The translations under genes and the position numbers were made by a program. Of a stretch of 64,000 nucleotides of DNA, positions 34,751-44,141 are shown piece by piece (position 1 is the stretch's first letter; every line of letters begins with the position of its first letter). The stretch lies in NCBI RefSeq assembly GCF_029714945.1, contig NZ_CP121634.1, forward strand, positions 9,073,001 through 9,137,000. Reading direction: 5' to 3'. The notes beneath the pieces are model-generated. The model saw nothing but the letters and a program-made list of their open reading frames with translations. It was not told where the DNA came from and searched no databases. Origin of the DNA: Bradyrhizobium sp. CIAT3101. Lineage in GTDB: Bacteria; Pseudomonadota; Alphaproteobacteria; Rhizobiales; Xanthobacteraceae.

Positions 34751-35526
34751 TCGAGACCGAGCGCGTTGATGTCGGGGGCAAGCTTCACACCCGGGGTCCG
34801 CGGCACCGACCCCGTCTTGACCGCGTAGCCGCCGAGCACAATGTCCGGACGGCTCGGCGCCGGCAACGCCTGGACGCGTTCAACGAGGGCGGCGACGGCA
34901 TCGTACTGATCGGGAAGCGCGATCGAGACCAGCAGCGTCTTGGGCTCACCCTCCATCGCCGGCTCGGACAGCGCATCGAGCACCGTACGGTCGTCGACGT
35001 GCCGCGTTCGCCACCCCTGGTTCTGGAGCCAGAGGCCGAGAATGCGAATGCCCACCACATGGATGTTGCCCGGCGCATTCATCAGAAAAAAGCAGCCGTC
35101 ACCGCCGGCGCGCGCCGGCCTTGACCAGGCCAACCGCATCCTCGCTTCGACCAGATCGATCACGCGCTCGGCGTAAGCGGTGAATTCATGCTCGCCTTCG
35201 ACGGTGAGGGTGCCGTTCTCCCAGGCGTTGCCGATCTCGTAGAGCATTGGCGCGATCATGCCGATGAGAATGTCGACCGGCCGGCAATGGGCAGCGATGG
35301 CGTTGTCGATCAGCGGCCCCGCGGCAGCGAAATCGTTCCTGCGTCCGGCCGAGAACAGCGACTGAAAGATGTCCCTCAACGCGACCGCATGGGCATATTC
35401 ATCGCCGCTGAGCAGATCCGGCTGTTCGCCCGCGCACTTCCGGCACAGCCCATGTGTGATGCCGAGATCCGCGTGCGGCGGCATCTCGCCCATGAATTGC
35501 TGGCAATGGGCACACCATCTCAGCAT
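34747..35526 (-). CDS. Zinc-motif and B12-binding-like domain protein
   Basis: The 259-residue product begins with a paired CxxC motif (Cys5/Cys8 and Cys28/Cys31). Residues about 40-120 resemble the helical cap of cobalamin-binding proteins (PLIDNAIAAHCRPVDILIGMIAPMLYEIGNAWENG), and the remainder looks like a Rossmann-type B12-binding domain with the His-x-x-Gly remnant in GNIHVVGIRILGLWLQNQGW. The usual Asp of DxHxxG is Asn. It is probably a sensor or regulator rather than an enzyme. The start at 35526 follows GAGGGG. Confidence 0.7.
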   Translation of the reverse strand: MLRWCAHCQQFMGEMPPHADLGITHGLCRKCAGEQPDLLSGDEYAHAVALRDIFQSLFSAGRRNDFAAAGPLIDNAIAAHCRPVDILIGMIAPMLYEIGNAWENGTLTVEGEHEFTAYAERVIDLVEARMRLAWSRPARAGGDGCFFLMNAPGNIHVVGIRILGLWLQNQGWRTRHVDDRTVLDALSEPAMEGEPKTLLVSIALPDQYDAVAALVERVQALPAPSRPDIVLGGYAVKTGSVPRTPGVKLAPDINALGLD

Positions 35527-35688
35527 GCTGCCACTCCCCCTCGCCGGTTCCCTCAACCTAGCGCAGCATCGCCGCCTGCAAAAGCGATAGCGGCTCGACG
35601 CAAGCGGTGACGGCGCAGTGCAGCGAGCATGGGCGGCCTGCAACCAACGAAATTGAGCTAGATCAAAGCCGGCTGCTAAACTCGCGCC

Positions 35689-36369
35689 ATGACCGACATC
35701 CTTCCCGATACCCTCCGCCGCCTCTACACCGATCCAGGCGAGTACATCGACAGCGATCATCCCGCCGTGCAGCAATTCGCCGAAACGGCGGTACGCGGGG
35801 ACGCCAGCGCCCGCGAGAAGGCGAGCGTGCTGTACAAGGCGGTGCGCGACGGCATCCGCTATAACCCGTACGTCAGCATGCGCGTCGCCGAGACGTTTCG
35901 CGCGTCGAGCGTGCTTGCCGCGGGTCAGGGCTATTGCGTCGGCAAGGCTTCGCTCTATGCCGCCGCCTGCCGCGTCCACGGCATTCCCGCCCGGGTCGGC
36001 TTTGCCGACGTGAAGAACCATCTCACCACCGAAAAACTACGCGCGAGCATGGGCACGGATATCTTCACCTGGCACGGCTTTACGGAAGTGCATGTCGACG
36101 GCGCCTGGCGCAAGGCGACGCCGACCTTCAACGACACGCTCTGCGCCAAGGTCGGCGTGGCGCCGCTCGATTTCGACGGCCACACCGATGCGCTGCTGCA
36201 TCCCTTCGACGGCGAAGGCCGCGCCTACATGCAATATGTCAACGACCGCGGCACCTATCACGACGTGCCGGCGAAATTCCTCATGCGCGAGATGGCGCGC
36301 GACTACGCCAACATGCAGGGCGAGGATCTTTCGGGCCGCGACATGGAGCGCGAGGCGGAAGGACGATAG
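35689..36369 (+). CDS. Transglutaminase-like cysteine protease family protein
   Basis: The 226-residue protein has the transglutaminase core: KASVLYKAVRDGIRYNPY, catalytic Cys in GQGYCVGKASLYAAACR, then FTWHGFTEVHVDGAWRKATPTFND with the His and Asp. No signal peptide is evident, so it is probably cytosolic. The substrate is unknown. It stands alone between minus-strand neighbours. Confidence 0.82.
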   Translation: MTDILPDTLRRLYTDPGEYIDSDHPAVQQFAETAVRGDASAREKASVLYKAVRDGIRYNPYVSMRVAETFRASSVLAAGQGYCVGKASLYAAACRVHGIPARVGFADVKNHLTTEKLRASMGTDIFTWHGFTEVHVDGAWRKATPTFNDTLCAKVGVAPLDFDGHTDALLHPFDGEGRAYMQYVNDRGTYHDVPAKFLMREMARDYANMQGEDLSGRDMEREAEGR

Positions 36370-36371
36370 GG

Positions 36372-36626
36372 CTAACCAACCCTGCGCCCGCCATCATTGC
36401 ACACATCGAACCCCGAGCGATCCAGCGCCTCGGCCGCAAAGCCCGCGACATAGATCAACGCCAGGATCGCCGCGGAGATCGCGACCGTCTCCGCATGCGC
36501 GAGCGCCCATCGCAACACGCGCTGCACCAATGTCGGCGGCGGGAATCGGTAGATCCGGCCCGCCGGCGTGATCAGGTCATACGACCGAACCGACCGCGAG
36601 CGCACGGGGATCTTGCTGGGCAGCAT
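36372..36626 (-). CDS. Possible small membrane protein overlapping the antiporter gene
   Basis: The 84-residue frame has one clear hydrophobic helix (VAISAAILALIYVAGFAAEA) and a plausible soluble start (DLITPAGRIYRFPPPTLVQRVLRWA). It overlaps the 3' end of the antiporter gene by 50 bases. No family is recognised; it may be real or a chance frame. Confidence 0.4.
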   Translation of the reverse strand: MLPSKIPVRSRSVRSYDLITPAGRIYRFPPPTLVQRVLRWALAHAETVAISAAILALIYVAGFAAEALDRSGFDVCNDGGRRVG

Positions 36627-38313
36627 CCGGAACTCTCCTCTCCAGCTCCTCGATCATGCCGCGCGCGATTTCCCGCTCGCCCATGATGACGACGTCAGCC
36701 CCCAATCCCCTGAGATGATCGACCTCGGCATCCGCATGCGCACGCGCGATGATGCGGAGATCCGGATTGGCCGCGCGCGCCTGCTGCACGATCTGCCCCG
36801 CCTCGAACGCCTCGGGGATCGCGATGACCAGATGCCGTGCCCGCGCCGGATTTGTGGCGCCGAGGATCTCGGGCTGCGCGGCATTGCCCATGATGGTCTC
36901 GATGCCGCCCCGCTTCAGCTTCTCGAGCGCGCTCTCACCGACCTCGGCGACCAGGAACGGCAATTGCCGCTGCTTCAAGGCATCGCCGACCAGGGCGCCG
37001 ACGCGGCCATAGCCGATCACGATCGTATGGTCGGCAAGATCGGTAGTGCGGATCGGCTCGGGCACGGCGGCCGCGACTTGCAGCGTATCCCGCCTCGGTT
37101 CGAGCAGCGGCGCGAGCCAGGTGGCGGCCGCGAACATCAGCGGGTTGAGCATGATGGAGAGGATCGCGCCGGCCATGATCAGGTCGCGGCCGTCGCTCGG
37201 CAGGATCTGCGAGGCGACGCCGAGCTCGGCCAGGATGAAGGAGAACTCTCCGATCTGCGACAGGCTTGCGGAGATCGTCAGGGCGGTCGCGACCGGATGC
37301 CGGAACAGCACCACAATCAGGAACGCGGCAAGCGATTTGCCGAGCATGATGATCGCAAGCGTCGCCAGCAGCGGCCAGGGCTCGCGGACCACGCTCATCG
37401 GATCGAACATCATGCCGACCGAGACAAAGAACAGCACGGCGAAAGCATCGCGCAGCGGCAACGATTCCTGCGCGGCGCGCGCGCTGAGCGGCGATTCCCG
37501 CAGCATCATGCCGGCGAAGAACGCGCCGAGCGCCAGCGAGACGTCGAACAGCTTCGTCGCGCCGAAGGCGATGCACAGCGCGATGGCCAGCACGGCAAGG
37601 CGGAACAGCTCGCGCGAGCCGGTATGGGCGATATAGTGCAGAATCCAGGGAATCACCCGGCGGCCCACCACCAGCATCAGGCCGATGAACGCGACGATCT
37701 TGACGATCGTCAGCATCACCACGCCGGCAAGCCCGAGACCGAGCTGCGCGGCCAGCGGCTCGAACGCCGGCTTGCCGCCATGGCCGCCCTGAAGGCTCGC
37801 GATCGCCGGAAACAGCACCAGCACGAGCACCATCGCGAGGTCCTCGACGATCAGCCAGCCGACGGCGATGCGGCCGCGATCGGTCTCCATCAGGCGCCGC
37901 TCCTGCAGTGCGCGCAGCAGCACGACGGTGCTCGCCACCGACAAAGCGAGGCCGAACACGAGGCCGGCGCTGGCGCTCCAGCCCATCAGCAGGGCAAGGC
38001 CAAGCCCCATCAAGGTCGCGACCGCGATCTGCACGACGGCGCCGGGCACGGCGATGTTGCGGACGCTGAGCAGATCCTGCAGCGAGAAATGCAGGCCGAC
38101 ACCGAACATCAGCAGGATAATTCCGAGCTCCGACAACTCGGTGGCAAGCGCCTGGTCGGCGACGAAGCCCGGCGTGAACGGGCCGACCGCAACACCGGCG
38201 AGCAGATATCCGACCAGCGGCGGAATGCGGAACCGCTGCGCGATTGTTCCAAGTACGAAGGCTAGTCCAAGTCCGACGACGATGGTGGCGATGAGAGGTG
38301 TGTCATGCGGCAT
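36577..38313 (-). CDS. Kef-type cation:proton antiporter (YbaL-like)
   Basis: The 578-residue protein has an N-terminal Na+/H+-exchanger domain with about twelve helices (residues 5-385; GYLLAGVAVGPFTPG, LALSVASTVVLLRAL, VGWLIVEDL) and a C-terminal RCK/TrkA-N domain beginning at VIGYGRVGALVGDAL near residue 415. This domain order fits KefB/YbaL-type potassium efflux antiporters. Regulation by nucleotide binding to the RCK domain is expected from the family. Confidence 0.88.
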   Translation of the reverse strand: MPHDTPLIATIVVGLGLAFVLGTIAQRFRIPPLVGYLLAGVAVGPFTPGFVADQALATELSELGIILLMFGVGLHFSLQDLLSVRNIAVPGAVVQIAVATLMGLGLALLMGWSASAGLVFGLALSVASTVVLLRALQERRLMETDRGRIAVGWLIVEDLAMVLVLVLFPAIASLQGGHGGKPAFEPLAAQLGLGLAGVVMLTIVKIVAFIGLMLVVGRRVIPWILHYIAHTGSRELFRLAVLAIALCIAFGATKLFDVSLALGAFFAGMMLRESPLSARAAQESLPLRDAFAVLFFVSVGMMFDPMSVVREPWPLLATLAIIMLGKSLAAFLIVVLFRHPVATALTISASLSQIGEFSFILAELGVASQILPSDGRDLIMAGAILSIMLNPLMFAAATWLAPLLEPRRDTLQVAAAVPEPIRTTDLADHTIVIGYGRVGALVGDALKQRQLPFLVAEVGESALEKLKRGGIETIMGNAAQPEILGATNPARARHLVIAIPEAFEAGQIVQQARAANPDLRIIARAHADAEVDHLRGLGADVVIMGEREIARGMIEELERRVPDAAQQDPRALAVGSVV

Positions 38314-38400
38314 TTTTGCCTTTTGACACAGCAGGCGCGCTCGCGCACCGCGACCAAGTGAGGCGGTCGCGATGTCGCATGGGCACCGGAATTCGCGGCC

Positions 38401-38733
38401 TCAGATCGACCAGTAGTTCGGATGCTGATACGGCGGCGAGCGGTCGCCCCAGTCGAATTCATCGCCATCAAACTCGCAGGGGCCGCTGCTCAATTGCTCC
38501 GGCGTCAGTTCGACCTGGAAGGCCTGACGTCCCGGATCATATTTCAGCGCGCTCCATTGCACGGGATAGTGATGATGCGTCCCGAGCAACCTGCCGGTCT
38601 TGATGATGGCGTAGGCGACCGTTCCGCTTACCTTGTCGAGCATCAATCGTTCGATCGTGCCGAGCTTCGAGCCGTCGCACCCATAAACGGCGACGTGCTC
38701 GACGCGATCACTGGGAACCATGGTGTGTTGCAT
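38401..38733 (-). CDS. PRC-barrel domain protein
   Basis: The 110-residue product has a PRC-barrel core (VAVYGCDGSKLGTIERLMLDKVSGTVAYAIIKTG then HYPVQWSALKYD). Such small rhizobial proteins are common and of unclear role. The start at 38733 has AGGGA upstream and lacks the unlikely 42-residue extension of the longer frame. Confidence 0.75.
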   Translation of the reverse strand: MQHTMVPSDRVEHVAVYGCDGSKLGTIERLMLDKVSGTVAYAIIKTGRLLGTHHHYPVQWSALKYDPGRQAFQVELTPEQLSSGPCEFDGDEFDWGDRSPPYQHPNYWSI

Positions 38734-38858
38734 GGCGTGCTCCCTGATCTGGTATGTGGAGCAGATTATAGGCCCGCAGCCCGGATCAGCGAAGCGACAT
38801 CCGGGGTCCTGCAATACATTCCCGGGCACCGCGGCGCTCCCCCGGGGCGACCGGTCCA

Positions 38859-39644
38859 CTACAGCAATTGCGAACGCACGGAGTCCGCGCCTTCACGCAG
38901 CAGTGGCAGGAAGCGCCCGATCAATTCCTGCGCCGGGACGCGATCGACATGGGCGCCCATGTTGATGGCGGCGACGATCACGCCGTCGTAACGATGGACG
39001 GGAACCGAGATCGAGCGGAAATGCGGCTCGGCCTCGCGGTCGACCAGCGAATACCCTTGCGCGCGGTCATTGGCGATCCGCGCGAGCAATGCCTTGGGAT
39101 CGGTCTCCGTCTGCGGCGTCATCGCCTCGCGCTTCATCGCTGTCAGCCGCGTGGCGAGATCGGCATCGTCGAGCTGGCCGAGCATGGTGCGGCCGACCGA
39201 GGTGCAGAAGGCCGGCAGACGGTAGCCGATCTCCAATCCGCCCGAAAACATCCGCGCCGGGCTGCTGCGTGCGACGAACACGACGTCATCGCCATCGAGC
39301 ACGGCGAGCGAGGAGATCTCGTTGGCCGCGGTCGCGACGCGGTCGAGCACGGGCTGGAGCACGGCGACGAGCTGGTTGGAGCGCAGGTATGATGCCGCCA
39401 GCGTCAGCACATGCGGCGTCAGCGAGAACAGTTTTCCGTCGCCACTGACAAAACCGCCGCGCTGGAGCGTGAACAGCATGCGCCGGGCCGTCGCACGCGG
39501 CAGCTCGGCAGCGCGAGCGAGATCACTCAGTGTCATCGGGCCTGAGTTGGTGCCAAAGCATTGCAACAGCCGCAGGCCGCGATCGAGGGCTTCGACGAAA
39601 TCCGTCGCGCGCTCGTCAGTCTCGCTCCGCTTCAGCTTGGGCAT
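38859..39644 (-). CDS. IclR-family regulator of the Rieske/GS cluster
   Basis: The 261-residue regulator has the N-terminal winged helix (ALDRGLRLLQCFGTNSGPMTLSDLARAAELPRATARRMLFTL) and the IclR ligand domain (SSPARMFSGGLEIGYRLPAFCTSVGRTMLGQL, GYSLVDREAEPHFRSISVPV). It is close in type to PcaR/PobR regulators of aromatic degradation. It is divergent from the Rieske oxygenase, with about 116 bases between starts, and probably controls it. Confidence 0.88.
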   Translation of the reverse strand: MPKLKRSETDERATDFVEALDRGLRLLQCFGTNSGPMTLSDLARAAELPRATARRMLFTLQRGGFVSGDGKLFSLTPHVLTLAASYLRSNQLVAVLQPVLDRVATAANEISSLAVLDGDDVVFVARSSPARMFSGGLEIGYRLPAFCTSVGRTMLGQLDDADLATRLTAMKREAMTPQTETDPKALLARIANDRAQGYSLVDREAEPHFRSISVPVHRYDGVIVAAINMGAHVDRVPAQELIGRFLPLLREGADSVRSQLL

Positions 39645-39760
39645 GATCCCTGGGACAATCCTGCAAAATAGTGCTTGCTGCCGATCCAAGGCATGTCATA
39701 ATTCGCCCATTCGTTCAATAGGCGAACAGAACGCCCCTCACGAAAAAGGACGCGACCGCC

Positions 39761-41119
39761 ATGATGAGCCAGGAGCAGAACGACCTGATCACCCGCACCG
39801 GGCCGAAAGACCCGTGCGGCAAGCTGATGCGGAGTTACTGGCAGCCGGCGGCGCTGATCGACGAGCTCGAGGGCGAGCGGCCGATCCGTCCCGTCAAACT
39901 GCTCGGCGAAAACCTGGTGCTGTTTCGCGACGAGAGCGGTCGCTACGGCTTGATCGATCGTCATTGCGCCCATCGCGGCGCCGACCTCGCCTTCGGGCGG
40001 CTCGAACATGGCGGCCTGCGCTGCGCCTTCCATGGCTGGCTGTTCGACGCGACCGGCCAGTGCATCGAGACGCCGGCCGAGCCGAAGGATTCAAAACTCT
40101 GCCAGAACATCCGCCAGCGCTCCTATCCCGTGGTGGAGAAGAGCGGCATCCTCTGGGCCTATCTCGGCGAGGGTGAACCGCCGGCTTTCCCGGAGATCGA
40201 CTGCTTCGTCGCACCGGGCACACATACGTTCGCGTTCAAGGGCCACATGGCCTGCAACTGGCTGCAGGCGCTGGAGGTCGGCATCGATCCCGCGCACGCC
40301 TCCTATCTGCACCGCTTCTTCGAGGACGAGGACACGTCGACCGCCTACGGCAAACAGTTCCGCGGCGCCTCGGCCGGCAGCGACCTGCCGATGACAAAAA
40401 TCCTGCGCGAATACGACCGCCCGATCATCAATGTCGAGTGCACCGAATACGGCCTGCGGCTGATCGCGCTGCGCGAGATCGACGAGGAGCGCACGCATGT
40501 GCGCGTCACCAACCAGCTCTTTCCACACGGCTTCGTCATTCCCATGAGCACGGAGATGACGATCACCCAGTGGCACGTGCCGGTCGACGACGAGAACTGC
40601 TACTGGTACGCGATCTTCACCAGCTATTCGAACCCGGTCGACAAGAAGAAGATGCGCGAGCAGCGGCTCGAGCTCTACGAGCTGCCGGACTACAAGTCGC
40701 GCAAGAACCGCAGCAACGATTACGGTTTTGATCCGCACGAGCAGCAGACCGAGACCTATACCGGCATGGGCAACGACATCAACGTCCACGACCAATGGGC
40801 GGTGGAGTCGATGGGCGCGATCCAGGACCGCACCAAGGAGCATCTCGGCTCGAGCGACAAGGCGATCGTGCAATATCGCCGCTTGCTCCGGCAGGAGATC
40901 GAGAAGGTCGGCGGCGGCGAGAAGCCAATGCTGTTCCTGGATGAGGCCAACGCGCGCAGCATCCAGGGTCCGGCGACCATGGACGGTATCGGCCCGACGC
41001 GCGGCTGGGAAACCTACTGGATGGAAGTCGACGTCAAGCGCCGCCGCGGCGCGTCCTGGACCGCGCCGGTGCCGAAGGAGATCGCCGACAACGTGCATCG
41101 GCTGACGGCGGCGGAGTGA
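39761..41119 (+). CDS. Rieske non-haem iron oxygenase, large subunit
   Basis: The 452-residue protein carries a Rieske [2Fe-2S] centre with Cys69, His71, Cys88 and His91 (CAHRG...LRCAFHGW) and the mononuclear iron motif DPAHASYLH. It resembles phthalate-4,5-dioxygenase-type, single-component oxygenases. No reductase or small subunit is nearby. The divergent IclR gene and the downstream glutamine synthetase-like gene suggest a dedicated catabolic unit for an aromatic or aromatic-amine compound. The exact substrate is not evident. Confidence 0.88.
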   Translation: MMSQEQNDLITRTGPKDPCGKLMRSYWQPAALIDELEGERPIRPVKLLGENLVLFRDESGRYGLIDRHCAHRGADLAFGRLEHGGLRCAFHGWLFDATGQCIETPAEPKDSKLCQNIRQRSYPVVEKSGILWAYLGEGEPPAFPEIDCFVAPGTHTFAFKGHMACNWLQALEVGIDPAHASYLHRFFEDEDTSTAYGKQFRGASAGSDLPMTKILREYDRPIINVECTEYGLRLIALREIDEERTHVRVTNQLFPHGFVIPMSTEMTITQWHVPVDDENCYWYAIFTSYSNPVDKKKMREQRLELYELPDYKSRKNRSNDYGFDPHEQQTETYTGMGNDINVHDQWAVESMGAIQDRTKEHLGSSDKAIVQYRRLLRQEIEKVGGGEKPMLFLDEANARSIQGPATMDGIGPTRGWETYWMEVDVKRRRGASWTAPVPKEIADNVHRLTAAE

Positions 41120-41136
41120 CGTTCGTGCACCGCTGC

Positions 41137-41227
41137 CGTAGGGTGGGCAAAGGCGCAACGCGCCGTGCCCACCATTTCTCCGTGATGGATATAGATCGTG
41201 GGCACGCTTCGCTTTGCCCACCCTACG
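41137..41227. repeat. Palindromic repeat, family B copy 2
   Basis: Outer arms CGTAGGGTGGGCAAAG and CTTTGCCCACCCTACG match the copy at 5285-5375, including the inner CGTGCCCAC/GTGGGCACG. It lies between two genes transcribed in the same direction and would form a hairpin in their mRNA. Confidence 0.85.
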
Positions 41228-41247
41228 GCAGTTGAGGGAGTGGCCAA

Positions 41248-42684
41248 GTGACTTTCGTCGCGCGTCATGCGCTGTGGTCGGATGAGCAGACAGACGCCGC
41301 GGCGCGCATGCGCCGCATCGTCGAGGACAAGAACCTCGAGGTCATCCGCCTCGCCTTCCCCGACCAGCACGGCATTCTTCGCGGCAAGACCATCATCGCC
41401 GCCGAGGCTATCGCGGCGCTGGAGAGCGGCTGCTCCATCACCACCACCATGCTCGCCAAGGACACCTCGCACCGCACGGTGTTTCCGGTGTTCACCGCGG
41501 GCGGCGGCTTCGGCATGAAGGAGATGGAGGGCGCGGCCGACGTGCTGATGGTCGCCGATCCCACCACGTTTCGCGTGCTGCCTTGGGCGCCGGCGACGGG
41601 CTGGGTGCTCTGCGACCTCTATTTCAATGACGGCCGACCGGTGCCGTTCGCGACGCGCGGGCTGTATCGCAAGGCGCTCGACGAGCTCGGCCGCCGCGGC
41701 CACGATTTCGTCGCGGGCCTCGAGGTCGAATTCCACATCTTCAAGCTCGACGACCCGCATATGCGCGCCGAAGACGCGGGACAGCCGGGCACGCCGCCGT
41801 CGGTGAGCCTGCTCTCTCACGGCTATCAATATCTGACCGAGCAGCGCTTCGACCAGATGGAGCCCGTGCTGGAGATCCTGCGCCGCGACATCGTCGCGCT
41901 CGGGCTGCCGTTGCGCTCGGTCGAGGTCGAGTTCGGGCCGAGCCAGTGCGAATTCACCTTTGCGCCGAAGAAGGGCCTGGAGCCCGCCGACAACATGGTG
42001 CTGTTTCGCAGCGCCGTGAAGCAGATCGCGCGCCGGCACGGCTATCACGCCACCTTCATGTGCCGGCCGAAACTGCCGAACCTGTTTGCAAGCGGCTGGC
42101 ACCTGCACCAGTCGATCGTCTCGCGCGCGAACGGCGAAAACCTGTTCATGGCCAAAGACGGCGGCGAGCCGCTCAGCGCATTCGGCCGCTCATACCTCGC
42201 CGGCCTGCTCGACCACGCCCGCGCGGCCACCGTGTTCACCACGCCGACCATCAACGGCTACAAGCGCTACCGCTCCTATTCGCTGGCGCCGGACCGAGCG
42301 ATCTGGGGCCGCGACAATCGCGGCGTGATGATCCGCGTGCTCGGCGGTGCCGGCGATGCCGCCACGCGCCTGGAAAACCGCGTCGGCGAGCCGGCCGCCA
42401 ATCCCTATCTCTACATGGCCGCGCAGATTCTCTCGGGCCTCGATGGCGTCGACCGCAAGCTCGATCCCGGCCCCTCGGCCGACACGCCCTACGAGACCAA
42501 GGCGCCGCTGCTACCGAAGTCCTTGCGCGATGCGGTCTCCGCGCTGAAGGACGATCCGTTCTTCCGCGACGAATTCGGCGCGGAGTTCGTCGATTATTAC
42601 ACCCACATCAAGAACGCCGAGATCGACCGTTTCCTGTCGGAGGTGACGGATTGGGAGCATCGCGAATATTTCGAGATGTTCTGA
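41248..42684 (+). CDS. Glutamine synthetase-like gamma-glutamyl ligase
   Basis: The 478-residue protein is of the GS superfamily but not GlnA: it has LEVEFHIFK and SVEVEFGPSQCEFTF (metal-binding Glu residues), GWHLHQSIV (His), and the Arg-rich YKRYRSYSLAPDRAIWG. Relatives such as PuuA, IpuC or AtdA1 join glutamate to amines during catabolism. It starts at GTG 41248 with GAGGGAG upstream. Its position after a Rieske oxygenase recalls aniline-type pathways in which the amine is glutamylated before ring oxidation. That role is inference. Confidence 0.82.
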   Translation: MTFVARHALWSDEQTDAAARMRRIVEDKNLEVIRLAFPDQHGILRGKTIIAAEAIAALESGCSITTTMLAKDTSHRTVFPVFTAGGGFGMKEMEGAADVLMVADPTTFRVLPWAPATGWVLCDLYFNDGRPVPFATRGLYRKALDELGRRGHDFVAGLEVEFHIFKLDDPHMRAEDAGQPGTPPSVSLLSHGYQYLTEQRFDQMEPVLEILRRDIVALGLPLRSVEVEFGPSQCEFTFAPKKGLEPADNMVLFRSAVKQIARRHGYHATFMCRPKLPNLFASGWHLHQSIVSRANGENLFMAKDGGEPLSAFGRSYLAGLLDHARAATVFTTPTINGYKRYRSYSLAPDRAIWGRDNRGVMIRVLGGAGDAATRLENRVGEPAANPYLYMAAQILSGLDGVDRKLDPGPSADTPYETKAPLLPKSLRDAVSALKDDPFFRDEFGAEFVDYYTHIKNAEIDRFLSEVTDWEHREYFEMF

Positions 42685-42692
42685 CCGCTCCG

Positions 42693-44138
42693 TTACGGCG
42701 CCTTCGGCTTCTGCCTGAGGTAGAGATAGGTCGGCAGCAGGCCAAGCGCGACGATCGCGACCATCACCCACCATCCACGCTGGAACGCGACGAGGCGCTC
42801 CGGCAGGGATGACGGCGAGCCGATCATGGCGACGAAGATCGCGACGCCGACCGCGAGCGAGGCCTGGCGGATCATGTTGATGACGCCGGAGCCGGTCGCG
42901 AAGGACGACGGCGGCAGGCCTGCGGCGCTGACGCCCATCAGGGTCGGGAACGTCAGTCCGACGCCGATGCCGGTCGGGATCATGCCCAGGATCACGAAGG
43001 CCGGATGCGGTTCGGCTCCAATCAGGGTTGCCCAGGCGACCAGACCGGCCGCGAAGACGATGATGCCGGCGGTCACGACGGGCGCGGCGCCGAAACGCGC
43101 GATCAATCGCCCGGCAAACAGCAGCGAGGTGATCGGCACCATCAGTGGACCCGGCGCGATCGCAAGCCCGGTCTGCAACGCCGACCATCCCCACGCCGTC
43201 TGCTCCCACAGCGCAACCGACAGCAGCATGGCGCCGAAGGCCGCCGAGTAGGGCGCCATCACCAGGGCGGCCCCGGTGAAGGGACGGATGCGAAACAACG
43301 CCGGATCGACGAAGGGATTTTCGAGGCGAAGACAGCGCCAGACGAACAGTGCAAGCAGAACGGCAGCAACCGCAAAGCTGTAGCCGATGGCGGGTGTGCG
43401 AAAGCCCCAATCGCTGACCTTGACGATGGCGAAGACGAGCGCGCCGATACCGCCGGTCACCAGCACTGCATCGACAAATTTGGGCCGGGGCGCGTCATGA
43501 CCTTCGATCTCCGGCAGCTTCCACCAGCCGATCACCATGGCGACGAGACCGATCGGGACATTGACGAAGAAGATCCAGCGCCAGTTGACCGCAACGAGCA
43601 CGCCGCCGACGACTGGTCCGAGTGCCGCGGCGAGGCCGCCGATCGCCGTCCAGGTCCGCACCGCGCCGCCGCGTTTTTCCGGCGCGAACACCGCCAGCAG
43701 CAGACCAAGCGAGGTCGGCGTCATCAATGCAGCGCCCGCGGCCTGCACGATGCGAAACGCGGTCAACACCCCGACGCTGTTGGCGGCCGCGCAGGCGGCC
43801 GACGCCGCCGTGAAGAGGCCGACGCCGAGCAGGAAGCTGAGATTTCTGCGGTGACGCTCGGCCAGCCGGCCGAAGAAGACCAATAACGCCGCGTAGGCGA
43901 TGGCGTAGCCGTTGAGCACCCACGACATGTCGTCGAGCGAGGCGTCCTTGAAGTCCTGCCCGATGCTGGGCAGCGCGACGTTGACGATGAAGAGGTCGAG
44001 ATTGGCAAGGCAAATGCCGACACAGACAATCGCCAGCACCAGGTTTGGCGACGTCGACGGGCGGGGAGGTTTTGGCCGCAGCGAGAGATCGTCGAGCGGC
44101 ACCGCACGGGCAAAGGTGGCGCGTTCAATACTGTTCAT
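42693..44138 (-). CDS. MFS efflux transporter, DHA2 family
   Basis: The 481-residue transporter has 12-14 membrane helices and MFS motifs such as GRLAERHRRN and the DHA2-type ALGPVVGGVL. Family members export drugs or organic compounds by proton antiport. It starts three bases after the MarR stop codon, so both are one operon under MarR control. Confidence 0.87.
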   Translation of the reverse strand: MNSIERATFARAVPLDDLSLRPKPPRPSTSPNLVLAIVCVGICLANLDLFIVNVALPSIGQDFKDASLDDMSWVLNGYAIAYAALLVFFGRLAERHRRNLSFLLGVGLFTAASAACAAANSVGVLTAFRIVQAAGAALMTPTSLGLLLAVFAPEKRGGAVRTWTAIGGLAAALGPVVGGVLVAVNWRWIFFVNVPIGLVAMVIGWWKLPEIEGHDAPRPKFVDAVLVTGGIGALVFAIVKVSDWGFRTPAIGYSFAVAAVLLALFVWRCLRLENPFVDPALFRIRPFTGAALVMAPYSAAFGAMLLSVALWEQTAWGWSALQTGLAIAPGPLMVPITSLLFAGRLIARFGAAPVVTAGIIVFAAGLVAWATLIGAEPHPAFVILGMIPTGIGVGLTFPTLMGVSAAGLPPSSFATGSGVINMIRQASLAVGVAIFVAMIGSPSSLPERLVAFQRGWWVMVAIVALGLLPTYLYLRQKPKAP

Positions 44139-44141
44139 CGC

